Counted from the first letter of the stretch, positions 1 through 14,055 are shown. The stretch is 64,000 nucleotides of DNA from Lunularia cruciata (GCA_948567375.1 OX419761.1:27752243-27816242); one strand, 5' to 3'. Program-made: numbers and translations. Notes: a model not told the origin generated them from the letters alone.

Positions 1-1544
1 TGGAGTGATCTTTTCTCTCCAAGTGTTATTGTGGCAAACGAGAGATGGTCTAACCCCACGAGCATGGGAAGACCTTCCATCCTTTGTTTCACTACCGTCA
101 GATTGGACCAAAGGTTTGTAGTCTTCCTTGATGGAACAAAGTGTAACCATACGCTACATTCTTTCTTAGTTGACTCATCCATTCCTCGGGGCACTAGAGC
201 ACATCTTTGCTCTTGCTCCGACAAGGGTGCCGGCTCTTGGATCCTAGCTAGACCGTACATTAGGGCATTCTGATTCACACCAGCTACCTTCTCTATAGTG
301 ATGAGGCAGAACCTAGAAACAAGCCTATGTTTGGTTCATATGTTGTAATATTCCAAGGATAGGAAAAAATGCAAGGCTTTGTCCCTCCATAACGATGCTC
401 CAAAGAAGCACCTTGTCTTTATTACATAACAAAGAAGATCCACTCAATGGGAGCTACACCCTTGGATCAAATACATGGATTGGTGACATGTCAACGAGCT
501 CCACCCTTAGATTAGTTGTATGGATTAGTGACATGTCAATCCTTTTTCTATTTGGTTGGTCAAACAAGTTTGACCAAAATGAATCTTCATGTAAGAAGCT
601 CAAAATAGCATGGGTGAGAGACCATTGGAGCTCTCTATTAGAAAAACAAAAGAGGAGAAGGCAAAACTCCATCCTCCAAAGGAATGAAATCCTTTTACTT
701 TTTGAGGCCTAATTCATCCATTTGGGCCTCCAAAATTGCCCCTAAATTTTTAGGGTGTTTAGTGTGTTTTTGATCTCTACCCTATTAGTGGAAGTACTCT
801 TTTGGTAACACCTCTATCTTATCTACTTAGACCATCATATATAACATCACTCAAGGTATTACCAAGCCAATTTCCACCTCTAAATAATATGTCTAGTTAA
901 TGGTATTATATCCATTTGCATCTTTGTTATTCACTTGTGAGTGTGGTACTACACTAGATGCAACAGCGGTCCATATGACACGGTGTCCTTTTGGAGGACA
1001 CATGATAGCTACCCATGATGCCATCTAGGATATAGTGTATGTTATGGCACGAGAGAGTGGATACCTTGCTTGGAGGGAACGTTTGTATGCTTTGCAGACA
1101 ACACATGTCAAACCAGACTTATACTTGGTCCAAGATGATATGATAACAATGATGGATGTTTTAGTTATAGACCCTACGTGTGATGTAGTTTTGGAAGGAG
1201 TGATTAATCATCTTCTTGGATGGTGAGCAAAGTAGGAGCACTCAAGGTCTCCAAGTACAGGGGTATTCAGCGAGATCACCTCTTTGTTCCTCTAGCTTTG
1301 GAGTTCTATGGAGCGATGGACATGACATTCGAGAGTGCATTTGTTTGGGAATGCACAAGAGCTTATCATATTAGACCTCAAGAGTATCACTCTCACTCTC
1401 ATACTTTGTAGTATATGTGTGTCCATTGCTCTACAGAGAACATTGGATGGTGTTATCCATAGGAGAGCAATCACACTTGGTGATGCTTCTTCGGAATCTC
1501 TAGTAGTTTGTAGACCTTATGATTTACATAGCTCAGATATTTAG
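1..1544 (+). mobile_element. Decayed LINE (non-LTR retrotransposon), 3' part
   Basis: This is the C-terminal coding end of a plant LINE-type ORF2, broken into short frames at 1035-1226 and 1220-1411. The second contains KYRGIQRDHLFVPLALE, which resembles the conserved 'KYR...FxPLAxExxG' block that follows the reverse transcriptase in many plant LINEs. The first holds a stretch like the D-x-T...DVV segment just upstream of that block. The same sequence, diverged, occurs as its reverse complement at about 25.5-26.5 kb, next to a recognisable LINE reverse transcriptase, which supports the assignment. The element enters from beyond the left window edge. It is full of stops and is interrupted by an insertion at about 341-928. 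Non-functional. Confidence 0.7.
341..928 (+). repeat. Dispersed repeat inserted in the LINE (copy 1)
   Basis: This stretch is absent from the second LINE copy at 26.2-26.3 kb, where the flanking LINE sequence is continuous. It matches the reverse complement of about 43.63-44.34 kb over several hundred bases, sharing the 'gacatgtca..agctccaccctt' segment, the 'ggttggtc..acaag' segment and the 'ggcctccaaaattgcc' segment. Both copies begin TGTTGTAAT, as expected for an LTR or similar terminus. No coding capacity is visible. The right end is approximate. I see no convincing target duplication: the flanks read ttcata and ttcact. Confidence 0.6.
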
Positions 1545-1592
1545 GTGCAGTGGGGCAGATTTCTCATATCGATACTATTGGAACCTAGCCCC

Positions 1593-1623
1593 TTTAGGGT
1601 TTAGGGTTTTCCTAAACCCTAAA
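1593..1623. repeat. Palindromic telomere-type motif (TTTAGGG head-to-head)
   Basis: Two TTTAGGG units (1593-1606) are followed after four bases by CCTAAACCCTAAA (1611-1623), the same plant telomere unit in opposite orientation. It sits inside the LINE-tail palindrome. It is too short to be a telomere relic with certainty; a telobox or chance arrangement is possible. Confidence 0.55.
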
Positions 1624-2317
1624 CTCCTTTGTACCGTTTGATTGATGGGTCTTCCATCCGTCATGTGTTCTACATGGTCTTGTTTTCTCCTTTCCTACAT
1701 TGATATATAATGTATAGTACCACGAGAAATCAGCACAATTGACCAAACCCGCTGGTTGAATTGGAGAACCTCCGCAAGAATGACCTACATGATTCTACTT
1801 TCTCGTACCGATACTATTGGGCCTTAGCGGCTTAGCTGAGGCTTAGCTTCCCCATCTTCCTTGTTATCTTTTGCGGTCGCCTTTCTTTCTACTGATACGC
1901 ATCGTCCTAAATTTAGCCACGGTCAAGTTTAGTGAACCTGAATGATGAGTCTTACAAGAGTGGTTATGCTTATACGTCACCCTCGTGGTCACGGTTCACC
2001 GGAGAAGGGTTAAGATTTGTAAGATTCACCGGCACATTTTGAGATCAACCGATTTAAAACGATTACTATGGGAAGTTTGCTGTGACAAAAAGCTTAAGTT
2101 ACTTCCCATATTCCCCAGGGCAATAGGGCATATTTCTCTTACCGGTACAATGGGGGAAAAAGGCGACCGCGTAGGAAAAATGACGGATGGGAAGACCCCA
2201 TCAAGCCGTACAAGGGAGAGACAAAAAAGGTAACATGGGGCTAAGCCCCAATAGAGTCTATATGAGAAAATTGCCCTACCGCACCTAAGATATCCGAGCT
2301 ATGCAAGTCGTACGGTC

Positions 2318-2405
2318 TACACACAATTGGAGCATCCGAAGAAACATCACCTAATGTGATTTACACACAATTGGAACATCCGAAGAAACATCACCTAATG
2401 TGATT
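2318..2405. repeat. 44-bp tandem duplication
   Basis: Two head-to-tail copies of a 44-base unit, each beginning tacacacaattgg and ending cctaatgtgatt, differ at about two positions. They lie in the right arm of the inverted repeat. Confidence 0.8.
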
Positions 2406-2449
2406 GCTCACCGGTACAATTGGGGCTTAGCTTGTACGCCTTGACGGGG

Positions 2450-5400
2450 TTTTCCCCTCCTTCCCTTCGTCTTCTCTACGCGGTTGCCTATTACTATTTC
2501 AAAGTTAACGGGTAAAAACATTGCTTTGCAGAAGAGAATATGCAGTCATTCCGAACTATCCAAAGGTAACTCCTGATATCATCCAAAAGCATATCCGTAA
2601 ACTCTGGAACTAATTTCAGCATCTTCAGTATAACAGGTTGAGCTAGATTAACCACGAGCCGTTTGCGGTGGCTGCTATGCCGGGTGCATCTCTCTCTTGG
2701 CGCATCGTATGTTCCTAACAAGGACGCTGAACCCCTCCGTGGGGCTCACACTTAAAGATGCTGCTAAAACCTCTGGTATATGTCCGAAGATTCTCGGAAT
2801 CTAAACTCTGGTTACTATAAACGTCCTCAAATCTCACAATATTGCCGTGATGAACGCTGATCAGGACCTACGTGGCGCCACTTTGACCAGTTTGATTTTG
2901 GGGGGGTGGCGGCAGGTACCGCCAAGCTACTAACTATTTTGACAAAGCCTGACTATCTCTGATACGACAGTTATCGGTGCACGCCAATTGGGTGTGGATG
3001 TCCACCGGTAACAGGCAAAGAAGACAGCAGCAACGGTTTGCGAGAGAAGGGAAGACAATTCATTTGACAAGCTTGAATTAGCGCAAAATTGCGCCGTGAC
3101 GGTCGCAGTCAAAGGACATTCCGCAGGAGGCGGCTCCGACAAAGCTGCAGCAAAGAGTTGGAGACGTTATCGAGGGCGAATGAGAGAAGATTAGACCTGA
3201 CAAGTCCCTCCGACTGTGTTAACTCGAACTTCCTCGATAGTGTCAAGGAAGGTATCTAATGTTATGGTTAATGTCTCATTCCACCACACAGTTGTGTTAA
3301 GTGGAACTGCATTTTCTCGGCTTCTATTCCAAACTTGCTCCTCTGCTTTTCACGGGGTCCGAGAGAAAAAAGCTTCTTCTTCAGACACTTTAGTCAATCA
3401 ACCTTTCCTTCCTTTAGACAGAGGAAGTAATAAATTGACAATTGGCACATCTGGTAACGGAGGATCGTTGTAGATAATTGGTGCTCACTTCTTAAACTAC
3501 GTTAAGCAAGTCATGAGGGTCTTCACGCGGAGTCGAGTGCAAATTTCATCACCTGGCAAGCTTATGCATCATTTTCCTAACTCCGTCCACTGGTCGGAGA
3601 GGCGAACGAAGGAGCCTTCACGCTGGACTTGGTGAGGTGAGTGAGGTGATTGACCATGTGAGGAGAATTTTCCAAATGCATAAGAATAAGGTAAGTCTGC
3701 GAAAACTGACTGAACGAAGGAACCCTTGAAGTTATAACAACGGAACACGACCTTTCTAATTCATGGTACCCGAGGAACTAATATTTCAGATATGTTCCAT
3801 TTTTCTAGAGAAGGTGAAAGTTATTTTGGTGGAGACAGGATACAACAAGTGAAAGTTATGGCATAGCCCCTACGATAATATTAGTAGGACTCCATGCATC
3901 AGTCGAAAGGAACAAAGATCCTAACAATGCCCCACCACAAGAGATCCAACAAGGATGATGAGCCCTGTTACACTCATTTTTGAGATCTGTGCGCTAAATC
4001 CAATAGTCCAGTTCAATGTCTACACAGTGCTAGGTCGCTTTATCTTATCTTCGTCAGAAAACTTTCCATTCGTTAAGATGAGGAACTTGTGTACTCAAAA
4101 TGAACAACACTTGGCAACAAACAGTCATGATACGAATGCAACAAGAAACTGGCCAAGACGAGAGCTCTAGAAAATGATAAAATAATGGTAGGGACTACGG
4201 GACGCTTGCTGCACTGAATTCTACATCGCAGGACATTCATGTGAGTTTGTCCCGTCGCACAAGGACCAATCGACGACAGGGTCAGAAGAATGGATTTGAT
4301 GCGCCGTGACATCCGCGGAACTCTTGATGTGGACCCATGCCAGTGAGCGTGGAGCTGACAGACCCTGCCCCGCTCTCAATTTCTCCGTCAGAATTTTCTA
4401 GCGAATCTCGATCACGCTTTGCGCTAAATCTACCATGGGAATCTCAAGTGAGACAACTTGAAGCCCTGTACTCTACTGTCTAAGATTCCGCGGTGCAAGA
4501 AATGATATAAATAATCCGTTTAGACCAGCTACGAAGTCTGCGATCCATCCACTCGATTCTTATCATCCATGCAGTAGTGTAGCATGTCATGTGGATTGCG
4601 ATCCCGCTAACCGCTCTGTTTGATGCAATCTGGAAGAAGGTGGCCTTGACTTATTCATTAGACTGTAGTACAGTAGCTCTTTCTGATAGTTGTACAATTG
4701 TGTCCATTTTAGCAGATGATTGCTAGCTATTGGAACATGCCACCCTCTCTTCCCCTGGAACATGTTGCGCATGTGTGTTTGGGCCTGTTAGCCTGTTTAA
4801 TTCGGATTCAAGTTCGTCCCTCTTCTGTGAGTACGGTATCAACAAAGATTATCATGGAGAACTGGAAACATCAGAAAGAGCTTTTCTATTCTCCATGAGC
4901 TACCCTTGGTACAGTGGTCATCAATGGCACTTTGATACTGCATTTCCTACATAAATTACAGAACGTACCTTTGTATTTATAGACAGCAAATTTTGTCAAT
5001 GTGCGATACAGATTTTGCTTCGACTGTCGCTACATGTTAAGGATTATCATATTATCAAGCTATGATGCGCATGGAGTACAGTACCAGCAAAGAGAACCGA
5101 TAGTACTGCCATCTATCATTCTTCTCCTTTTCTCACTTCTCTACCTTCCTCCCTTTTGGCGGGACGGCAAGAAGGCTGAACTTTTCACCATGCATCCGAT
5201 CAATCGAGAATTTTAAAATTGTCTACCCTCTGTACCGGCCGCACCAGCATCACCGTCCAAATATTGCTGTACGACCGCTTGGGCTACATGATCCATAGCG
5301 GACGAGAGTTTCCGTTCTCAATCCTGTTTCTCATAACCTGATATCCTCATCTGTGCTTTCGGATATCCCACGAGAAAACTCAAAATCCTTAAACTGATTC

Positions 5401-8300
5401 CAACATCCCTTTCGGATGCAAAGCCATTGTGAGTCAGATTCAATTTGGACTTCCCATGCTCTGAGTTTAGATTGATCATGGAATTGAAAAGCATCCCATT
5501 ATCAATGCTGTTATAGAGAAGAGGATTTCCTGTCAAATACTTACGTCTATGTGTTTGAGGATTCTTGTAGCGGGCTTTGTAGTTACAGGCCTAAGGCGAA
5601 TGGCGAAGGGCGAACGGTTCTGTGTAGACAATGGGTCGGGAAGCGGGTCACCAAAGCAGAGACTACAGTTTAGAAATCAATGTGCGCAGGCCCACCATCG
5701 TGTATGTGGGGTCCTACATGACATGATGGCTTTTGGATTCAGCATGTTCACTTTTTCCCCACCCTTATTCAGCATATCGGTTCAATGATGTGAGAATAGA
5801 AAGACGTGAGATTTTATAGCAAGAAAAGTGATGTGAACGTAAAGGCTCACGTATTTTTGGACGGGAATAGGCAAAACCCGTTGGAAGCCAAGTAAAACAG
5901 CTAAATGACCTCACTCAAGTTGCACCTAAGATATGTCTTTTGATTACGACAAACATGGTTCTGATCGATATCTGTCGGGACGAACGCACAAACCAATCGG
6001 ACCAATTTTGCCCGCGAGCAGCATCCGAGTATGTAAGGTGGTGACGGCCTGAATTTGCTTCCTGTGTCCTGGGTTATTCTCAGCTAGAGGAACTGACTTC
6101 CAGAGGCGTATATTCGCTTACTTCTCCGTTGTGCCGATGATTGTCGAGTACAGTTAGAGAGTCCACAGCTGTCTTGATGTACGGTTCTTCCTCTCAGAGA
6201 GCACACAAGTAGAATGTTAAATGTCGTGATCCCACAGAGTTCTTAGATTCGGGAGAATGAATCTCTCCCAGATCACCTTATTCTATCAGAACTATGAAAT
6301 CGCAATTCCATGTAGTAATACCAGTTACTAGTTTGTTCGAAGAGCAACTTCTCCCCTCGATGTAAGCCAGGTCATCAACTTGGCTAATACTGTAGCAAAC
6401 ACTCCTCATGTAGGGGGCTTCTTCCCGAACAAAGTTCAGAATCTGTACAACATGTGCTATCAGATTCCACTTCCGTCCTAAAGAACAATGGCAGTTTGAA
6501 AAAGCTTCGGGTAGCCTCGACCATACTGGATCCCTTGGCCCTGGCTAAATAGAAACTACAACTCATGAATAATACAGAGGAAGTACAACTATCACTCCAG
6601 TAAATCAGAAGCAACCTGAGAAGCGAAGTAGTATGTGAAGTATTCACGTTTCTAGCAACATGTTCTACTATTCTTTTGGTTTTTAGCTTTTCCTGGCCAA
6701 GATCTGGTTTGGCACGTCATCAAGTTTCAGGTTGTAACTACCAGCAGTCGAGAGGGTTAATGATCAACCGATAGTCGGTTGTAAGGAAGCTGCAACAGTT
6801 ATTCTGAACTCATCCAGAACATTATACCAGATATATTCAGGCAGAGATTGGTGCAATTTTTAAATGACGATGCAAAGATGATGCTTTCCTAGAGAGGCAA
6901 GTATGACTCGTGGAGGCTTGAGTGTTCATCTTGGCTCTGATGTAATAACGGATTGAAACCTTAGGAATCACACACATAATATACGGTATAATGCCAAAAC
7001 GTCGCAACGATCCCATCCTCGGAGTATTGGATATTGAGAATATCTAAAGAAGTACTCATCGCCTTGTCCAGAGCAGACTTCTGCCTCATGCGTCTAGGAT
7101 CACCTTACGATCAAGAATCTCAAACCCTACTCTACCAAAAATGCATATACCACTACAACGTCTCCAGAAGAAGATTATTGCTCAAATGTGACTTGGATCT
7201 TCGAGTAGGAAGATAAGCGAAGGACGTATTGTACCGTAGATGATACTGGAGCAAAATAGTACCGCGAGATGATTTAGTGGGCAATTACCGCAGACGCTCC
7301 AATTTAGGAGCCCTTACCTTCCTGATCCTGCAGCACTAGCGCCTCAAACAACATGAAAGAGTGATGAACGTCAAGTTTCACGAGCAGACAGGTATCATTG
7401 GCACGGACAAAAGCTGCTAGTTTTTCTGGGAGACAACTAGCCTTAGTCTTAGCATTTTGTCCCAAAGACAATCTTGGTTCTGAACAATTTGGTTTTGTAG
7501 CCAACATGCCAGAACGCCATGAAAGAGGAGACTCCCGTATGATGACAGTATTATTGTTATTATCCAGAAAGAAATTTGCTATATCCTTCAGTGGAAAACG
7601 TTTAAAGATGATTCGAATTACTGTGCATGTCTTGGCCAAGGCAACCTACAATTCACAGGGAAGAACTAGCTGTGCATCAGCATCTGGTAAACACGGCTAG
7701 TTCCCCTAAATAGGAATCTGTCACTCGAGACAAGGTAAATATGATTCAGATTCCTACCTGAAGGATACAAAAAGCTTTTTAGAAAGCACACTGCATACGC
7801 AATGAAACCTTCTCCGAGTAGAACAAGGGGATACGGTAGCTAACGATATTATCCAGGAAGAACCTATGGAGCTAAGTTAGAGAACAATCACTTGGGGATG
7901 TGTTGGATTTGGATGGCCGTTGAGATTCCCAAACTGAATTGGTCCTCTGCATGGAGACGAGTACAAGCTTGTGGCTCAGAATGAAGAGATTTACCAGTTT
8001 GTGTGGAGAACCACCTCTAAAACCTTAAGCTAGCAACAATAACTGATATGGTACAGCATTCAACTGCATAGCCTAGAGTCATCGACAATTTTCTCACTAA
8101 TAAGGACATGGCTTCGCAGAGGTCGTCTACACAGCATCTATGTGCTGGAAACAAAAAAGTAGTGTAATTTGAAAGTTCATAGGTTCGTCCATTTTGGGTC
8201 AGTTTCAAGATAAATGGCCTCTGGACTCGGGCTCATTGCATCTTCTGGATAACAAGGCATCAAAGCTGTTCATATTTTTCAAATACGAGGTCATGAAAGT
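2450..8300. other. Gene-free stretch, nothing recognised
   Basis: Base composition is mixed, unlike the AT-rich tract further right. Only short frames (under 115 codons) with no recognisable domains occur on either strand. I see no tRNA, LTR or LINE signature. Short exons of an unrecognised gene cannot be excluded by eye. Confidence 0.5.
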
Positions 8301-8320
8301 TACCACCGAAAGGTACACAC

Positions 8321-8884
8321 CTATGCAAACCTCACATTTTGTGACTTTGTATTTTCTAATATTTCATGAAAAGTGGGGCCACGAACTGTAGAGGGATGTG
8401 AACATGTGCCGGGTCTTGCTGTAAACATACTCGCCGTCTCGATTCCTGCAAAAGACTCACTCAAGTAAGGTTGGGACGGTATGGCTTCTGCCTTGGCCCA
8501 CTCTATCATGTCCAGAAGGTTGACCCCATAGATTGAGTGGCCCAATCTGGGGATCCTCATAGGGCCGGAAGTTGTAAAATATGTTCCTTCATTTAGCCCC
8601 ACAAGAAGAATTCCCAACTCCTCTTCTACGGCATGTAATCCCTACACGGTGATTTCGTCTTTCGCCCAGTTTAGAAAGGCGGTTACATAGTGTACAGGGT
8701 AAGACAATTTGAACAGAAAACAAGTCCACTTTGCATTAGTGGGGACCAAACACGCGTGGTGACAGCCATCTTGTTCGAACTCCGCCATGCTCGACCCCAA
8801 AATGACAGTCTCAAACACAACTGTCAAATTGTACGGTAGATGAGCACTGGGTAGAAACATGCACGAAGGAATGCATGACGACAA
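8321..8884 (-). other. Unidentified minus-strand open stretch with one internal stop
   Basis: Reading leftward from the ATG at 8884, the frame stays open for about 188 codons except for one TAG at 8642-8644. The second part (8617-8321) has well-mixed composition with Gly, Pro and Trp, for example the segment MRIPRLGHSIYGVNLLDMIE. I recognise no family. A GT donor-like sequence (GAGTGAGTC) lies at about 8460, so part of this could be an exon of an unrecognised gene, a pseudogene or chance. It is the most protein-like stretch in the 2.5-14 kb interval. Confidence 0.2.
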
Positions 8885-11800
8885 AACATTTGTTGCAAAG
8901 TCCGTCTGCTTGTTCTATAGGATGAAGTGGTTTTATTTGTTGTCGAGCTGAATCGAGTCGTTTACTCGTCCGTTGTGCTTTCCGTTGAAAGAGAAGAATT
9001 CAAATCATAACTACAGTCATCAAATCTTGAACCATCTAGATGCCATTGTGGAGAAGAAAATTCATAATTAGGAGTATCGTAGTCCTCAGAGGTTATCCAT
9101 GCATGCATGGCTGAAGGAAAGCGCGTTTTATGATGTCCATAAACCAACCCCACCATATCATCTCTGGGCCAACAACCTTGTTATTACAGCAAGACCCAAA
9201 TCTTCGAAATGTGAAGGGAAGCTACTTTTAACTGGTGCGCTGGAGTCACGGCCCTGTCCAGCCATGACCAGGACATAATGGAACTGGATATCCAGAAGAA
9301 TATTTGCGGGTATATATATATATATGTACGGCCCAAGTTTTCAGAGTTGAATGATTCAAACGGCGGCTAAATGTAGTACGCTTTTGTGTGACCGAGTCGC
9401 ATACACAGCTCCAGGATTGTAATGCAGAACCTACCCATGACAGCGCGTATGGAAATGGATATCTCCAGTGGTTGCTCCAACTCGTAGTTTGAAAATAGCT
9501 CCTTGTGCAGTAGGAAACTGAAATCACTTGTACCTGCTCTTGAGCCTTTCGACTGTTTGAATCAGTCAACCATAAGTAACTTGAAACCTGCATCTGCCAG
9601 GTTAACCTGCTCAGCTGGGCCTGTACGTTCTTTCATGGATGAAAAGCTTATGGGACAATGCCATATGGAGTCTAGGCAGATTAGATAGTTTCAACCAGGA
9701 TTCCGAGCTTGATATGGCATGTTAAACTTTTCCTTTTGGGTTTTTTAACGTGGGAGCTGGCCGCAAAGGGATCACGCAACATGCTGCTAATCTCTTCAGC
9801 CACAAGAGTTACAGCCTGACACTACACCTAGCCTCGAGATCAATGCAAGAACGCATGGAGTAGTGTTTATCGCTCGATCCATCATGTAATTGATTATAAA
9901 ATTTCTATCAGTTGATGGAATATTTGACGGCTACACCAGCTGTACACTACGGTAGCACTAAGGAATGTCATGCGCTTCAGATCTTGAAATGAGCATGCAC
10001 GCGAAGAAGAAGGCACGAAATCATAGTGCTAGTGGTGACTTGTCAACCGACGTCGGTTCACCTTTTATGTTCAGCTTTAGCTCATGCTAGAATGTGCATT
10101 TCCTCTACAGGGGAAAAAGAATACTGTACTGCTACAGAGGAAGCAAAGATCACGGACATGTCTCGTGGAATGGTGGGTTTGTGGGAAACACCGAGCGTTC
10201 ATGCACATGATTCGCTTACTTTCTAATATGATTCGCTTACTCTCTCTAAACCCTCGTCGCTTACTTTCTCATATAATAAACATCGTTCTTGCAATAAGTT
10301 GACACGAACTCATAATCACACGGCTTTAAGCTATATCATACAGTCAGGGACAACAGTATCTAGAGGCCAACCTCTTTGCCCATTCAGATCGTATTACAGT
10401 CCTGGAATCATTCTTGAATAGGCATTCAGACATAAAAATGTTCACTGTTTAGATTTCTATCCACTATATTTTCTGATCATAATCCTCAAGTCGCCAGATT
10501 CTGGCCACATTTGATGTCTGCTTCTGCTTCATGCATGGATCAGGGTTGGGTCCTTGACAATAGCATTCAAATACAGAACTCCAATTGAAAACTTCTCCAG
10601 AAAACAACATAACGTATATTCGAACTTATGTTGAACTTTTAACTTTCTGTTCTTCGTCGAATTGTAACTTTCACCAATTTGCTTCGTACGAGAAGCAGCA
10701 GTCTGCGTGATAAAGTACCACAATGTCTCACCTCTCTCTTGTGTTCTTGGTCTATCTGTTTGAAGCTGGTAATGGCTGTTCTAAACAATACGTAGGGATT
10801 CTAATGAAAACTATTCAGGACCGTTGGCTGTATCTAGAGGATTTTCTAGCCATACATTTCCCACATCTGGAGTTCAGTAGTTTAGTCTGGAGTAGTGGTT
10901 GTGTCCCGTGAGATTTGCAAACTATTAAGTTTCGTTCATTAAATGCAGAGAAGACTTATCAGATTTGCACCATCTAAGGATCAAAAAGTAAACATTTAGG
11001 TTACAACTAGTTACTCCCAGTTTATGGATAACGAAGTCGGGTTTCCGCAATATGAGAGAAGTCAGTTACATCGTTCCTCTATGGATTTAATGGTCTCGTC
11101 TTCTCAAACTTCACATGGGATGGTTGACTATATAGGATTTGTACGTAATTCAATTGACTATGCTATACAAGGACGGAAAACAATGAATAGACGACAGTAG
11201 AGAACGGAATTCAAGGTGAGGCGAGGAGTCTCGTGTTCGTATTCTCCTTGCAAAACCTTAAAGACAAAACACGAGGAACAATACGGACCACATTCCCCGA
11301 ACCGTATCACATGGATACCCTTGATTTCTACACCCAAACCATGGGAAACGTTAGTGACAGTAAGTGGTGGAACTCCCATGTGTGGCATAGCCTTCACTCA
11401 ACACTCACTCTTGTTCATACATAAGAATGCTAGTGTATCCAAGGTAAGTAAGTAGCAACCTGGACCAGCGGCTCGAAGTAGCTTCATGTGGCGGTGATAA
11501 ATAGCTCAAAATTTTGCATCATGGTGACGGGGATAATTAGTGACAAGAAACCAAACAAGACCGCGTACCACTAGTTGGTTTTAGTCCGATGGTGTTAACT
11601 TTTGATTTTTACAGACTACAACTTTCCAAATTGTATATATACAACTGCTTGTGATTGTGATATACGGTGTTCAAAACCTCTATTGTTGAACAGTTTGTTG
11701 CAATTGTCTCCGTTTATCCATTCTGTACTTGAATATGAAGGTTGGAAGTAGGATCATTCATGACGCCCACATGTGTAGATCCGTGATATAATTCATATGT

Positions 11801-14055
11801 GAGATCATTCATATATGTGAAAGGCAGGTAACCAATGTCGGGTAAAATTCAAAAGAGAATTAATCTTGAAAATCCTTGAGTATTCGTGATGCACAGCAAA
11901 CGAGGTACGTACTTCAGCGAGTTCCAATATCTATAGGTCGTATGTTTATAAACGTTGAAGCTCCCTCTGTCGAATATATCTATGTCGCGTACAAAATTTG
12001 ATTACGAAATGGCCAAATATCTACGACTCGCCTGCTAAAACATTACAATCTAATCAACAACAATTAACAATTAACAAGGAAGAAGATGAGAATCATCCGA
12101 GGGAGGTCACACGAAATGCCAAAAGAGAAGGAAAGAAGTGTAAACAAGACGGACCATTATGTCCAGAAGGAAGAAGTGAAACGTTGTGAACAAATAGTGA
12201 TTCACGAGTGAAAGAAACTCATGATTGCGGTCTCTACAGCTCCTAGAGTAAGTAGGCGCTATTATACCTAGGATGAGCGATTTTAGTAGCCGCAAATTTC
12301 GAGAAGAGGGAAGCATTTTAAGTTGCAGTAAGAAACAAAAATCTCAGTCTATCATAAACTTCGTTGTTATGACTTGGCCGGCAGAATCTACATAAGACCC
12401 CAGTTCGTTGGCTTGAACTCCTGGATAGAGATCTGAAGCACTGAAAACTCCTACCTCCTATGGATCTAAAGTTACCTACTGCAATCCCTGTAACTAACAC
12501 ATCTGATAGCATCTACCCGGGTGAAGAGACAAGGTTATTGTCTTAGAAAAATCGGATCAAAGAAATATCGATAATATTATGCAGTGCAGAGATCACAGTG
12601 ACTAGGACTTACCCTGAGAGACTAGAACTATACGTTCTTTGTTGTCATCCTCATGTGCAGATAGTTGTTCGATTCTGGGTCAGTCCAATCTATGTTTGTG
12701 GAAATTGATGGTTTGTTTTTCTCCTATTGGCCTGCAATCAACATTTCTTTATGAAAGGTCATGAAAAGATGTCCTCATCTCACTTCACAAGGTACATCAA
12801 GATGCTATACTCTGGTAATTTAAAAGAATTGTGTCCTACGAAACGAGGAATCAAATTCCTTGGGATGTTCCGTAACTGCAGGGGCGAAGCGATTTCTCCT
12901 TGCTTGTTTCAAGGACTTTCTCATCACTTCACCTGTCTGAGGCATCCGCCAATACTAACAATGCCGTAACTCATTGTTTGCGAAGGTTTGGAAGTCCCAA
13001 TTAGTTGTCCTCATATATTAAGAGCTACAAATCCCAACTCATTTTCAGTCCTCAAACTGCTTGCTGGAGAAACTTTATGCCATGACCACAGGGGATTCCA
13101 TACATGAGACTAGCTGTAATTTAGAACCTGGTAAGAGAGCACCCAAAGTGCACGAGATTCTCTTCTAGTACAACTTGATTGCCTCTACTTTCTGGGTTAT
13201 GGGCGTTCCATACCCTCATAACAACCACGCACTAGTCAACCATTTGGAACCTCCACTATCTGGAGGTTCCGAAGTGCAAGGAACTAGGGAGGTCTGTATA
13301 CTTTAATTCGGTTGTAGGACAGACGTGACTTGGAAAGCAGAGTTCCAACTGTCCTTAGTTGTACCGGAGTGGCCGAGCATTCAGATTTCTCATACTTGTA
13401 ACTTTACCAGACTCGAGAATATGTAGAGACATCACCGGAGTCAGTAAGCGGTTCGCAACCAAGCACAAAATGTAAGTAAAAAAAGGTAAAAATAACTTGA
13501 GTTTGAATCTGGATAAGAAGAAGCATATTAGACCAAAGAGAAAGACGATCATCGATTCATATGACCCACAACAGCCACTATAGAACAACCCAACTCATAA
13601 GATACAATTTGCCTTCTTGGAGGAATTTTCTCCGCATCATGAAGCTTGCATACCCAGGCCCACATTAAAAGAGTTTCCCATGAGTACACATACCCTGCAA
13701 GGGGGAGTTTCCATTAGGATGGCAGAGACCCGAAATAAACTTTCATATCCGAATCACGTTGAAAGCACACTTGACTTGAATTTGACCACCTGCAAGAAAG
13801 AAAAGAAGAGCAAGAAGAGACGTCGAACACAATTCAGAAGAAACCTCCATCTACCTGCACAAAATATAGACTGTCAGTTAGCTTCAGAAAACAAGAGGGA
13901 ATATTAATGAGGTAATATCACAAGTGTAACAAATCTGAGGTAAAAATAAGAGGATGACGTAGTTATGATCACGACATGTTAGCGCACTTGACTCCAGTAA
14001 GCCTTAATTTATCTTCATTCTCATGGAAGTACTAACCTTTCAATACTAATGTTTC
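8885..14055. other. Gene-free stretch, nothing recognised
   Basis: Only short frames without family resemblance are present, and no repeat family shared with the rest of the window was noticed. A short (TA)n run lies near 9310-9325. The last part, immediately left of 14056, is expected to hold the 3' UTR and polyadenylation region of the phosphatidylinositol synthase gene. Confidence 0.5.

Larger units (their letters stand above)
1469..2410. repeat. Large imperfect inverted repeat downstream of LINE
   Basis: The segment at about 1469-1690 recurs as its diverged reverse complement at about 2150-2410. Shared blocks include the 'gggtcttccatccgtca' / 'tgacggatgggaagaccc' pair, the 'gcagatttctcat' / 'atgagaaaattgc' pair and the 'gatgcttcttcgga' / 'tccgaagaaacatc' pair. 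A related block also lies at 25.53-25.70 kb, so this looks like the LINE tail rearranged into a palindrome with about 460 bases between the arms. No genes are visible inside. Confidence 0.6.

Noticed and set aside
7398..7700. Plus-strand frame starting MARTKAASFSG, reminiscent of histone H3
   Set aside because: Only the first five residues resemble H3. The rest shows no histone fold sequence, so this is coincidence.
13363..13430. tRNA-like D-arm (agtggccgagc) suggesting tRNA-Ser or tRNA-Leu
   Set aside because: No matching anticodon stem, T-arm or acceptor stem follows within the needed distance.
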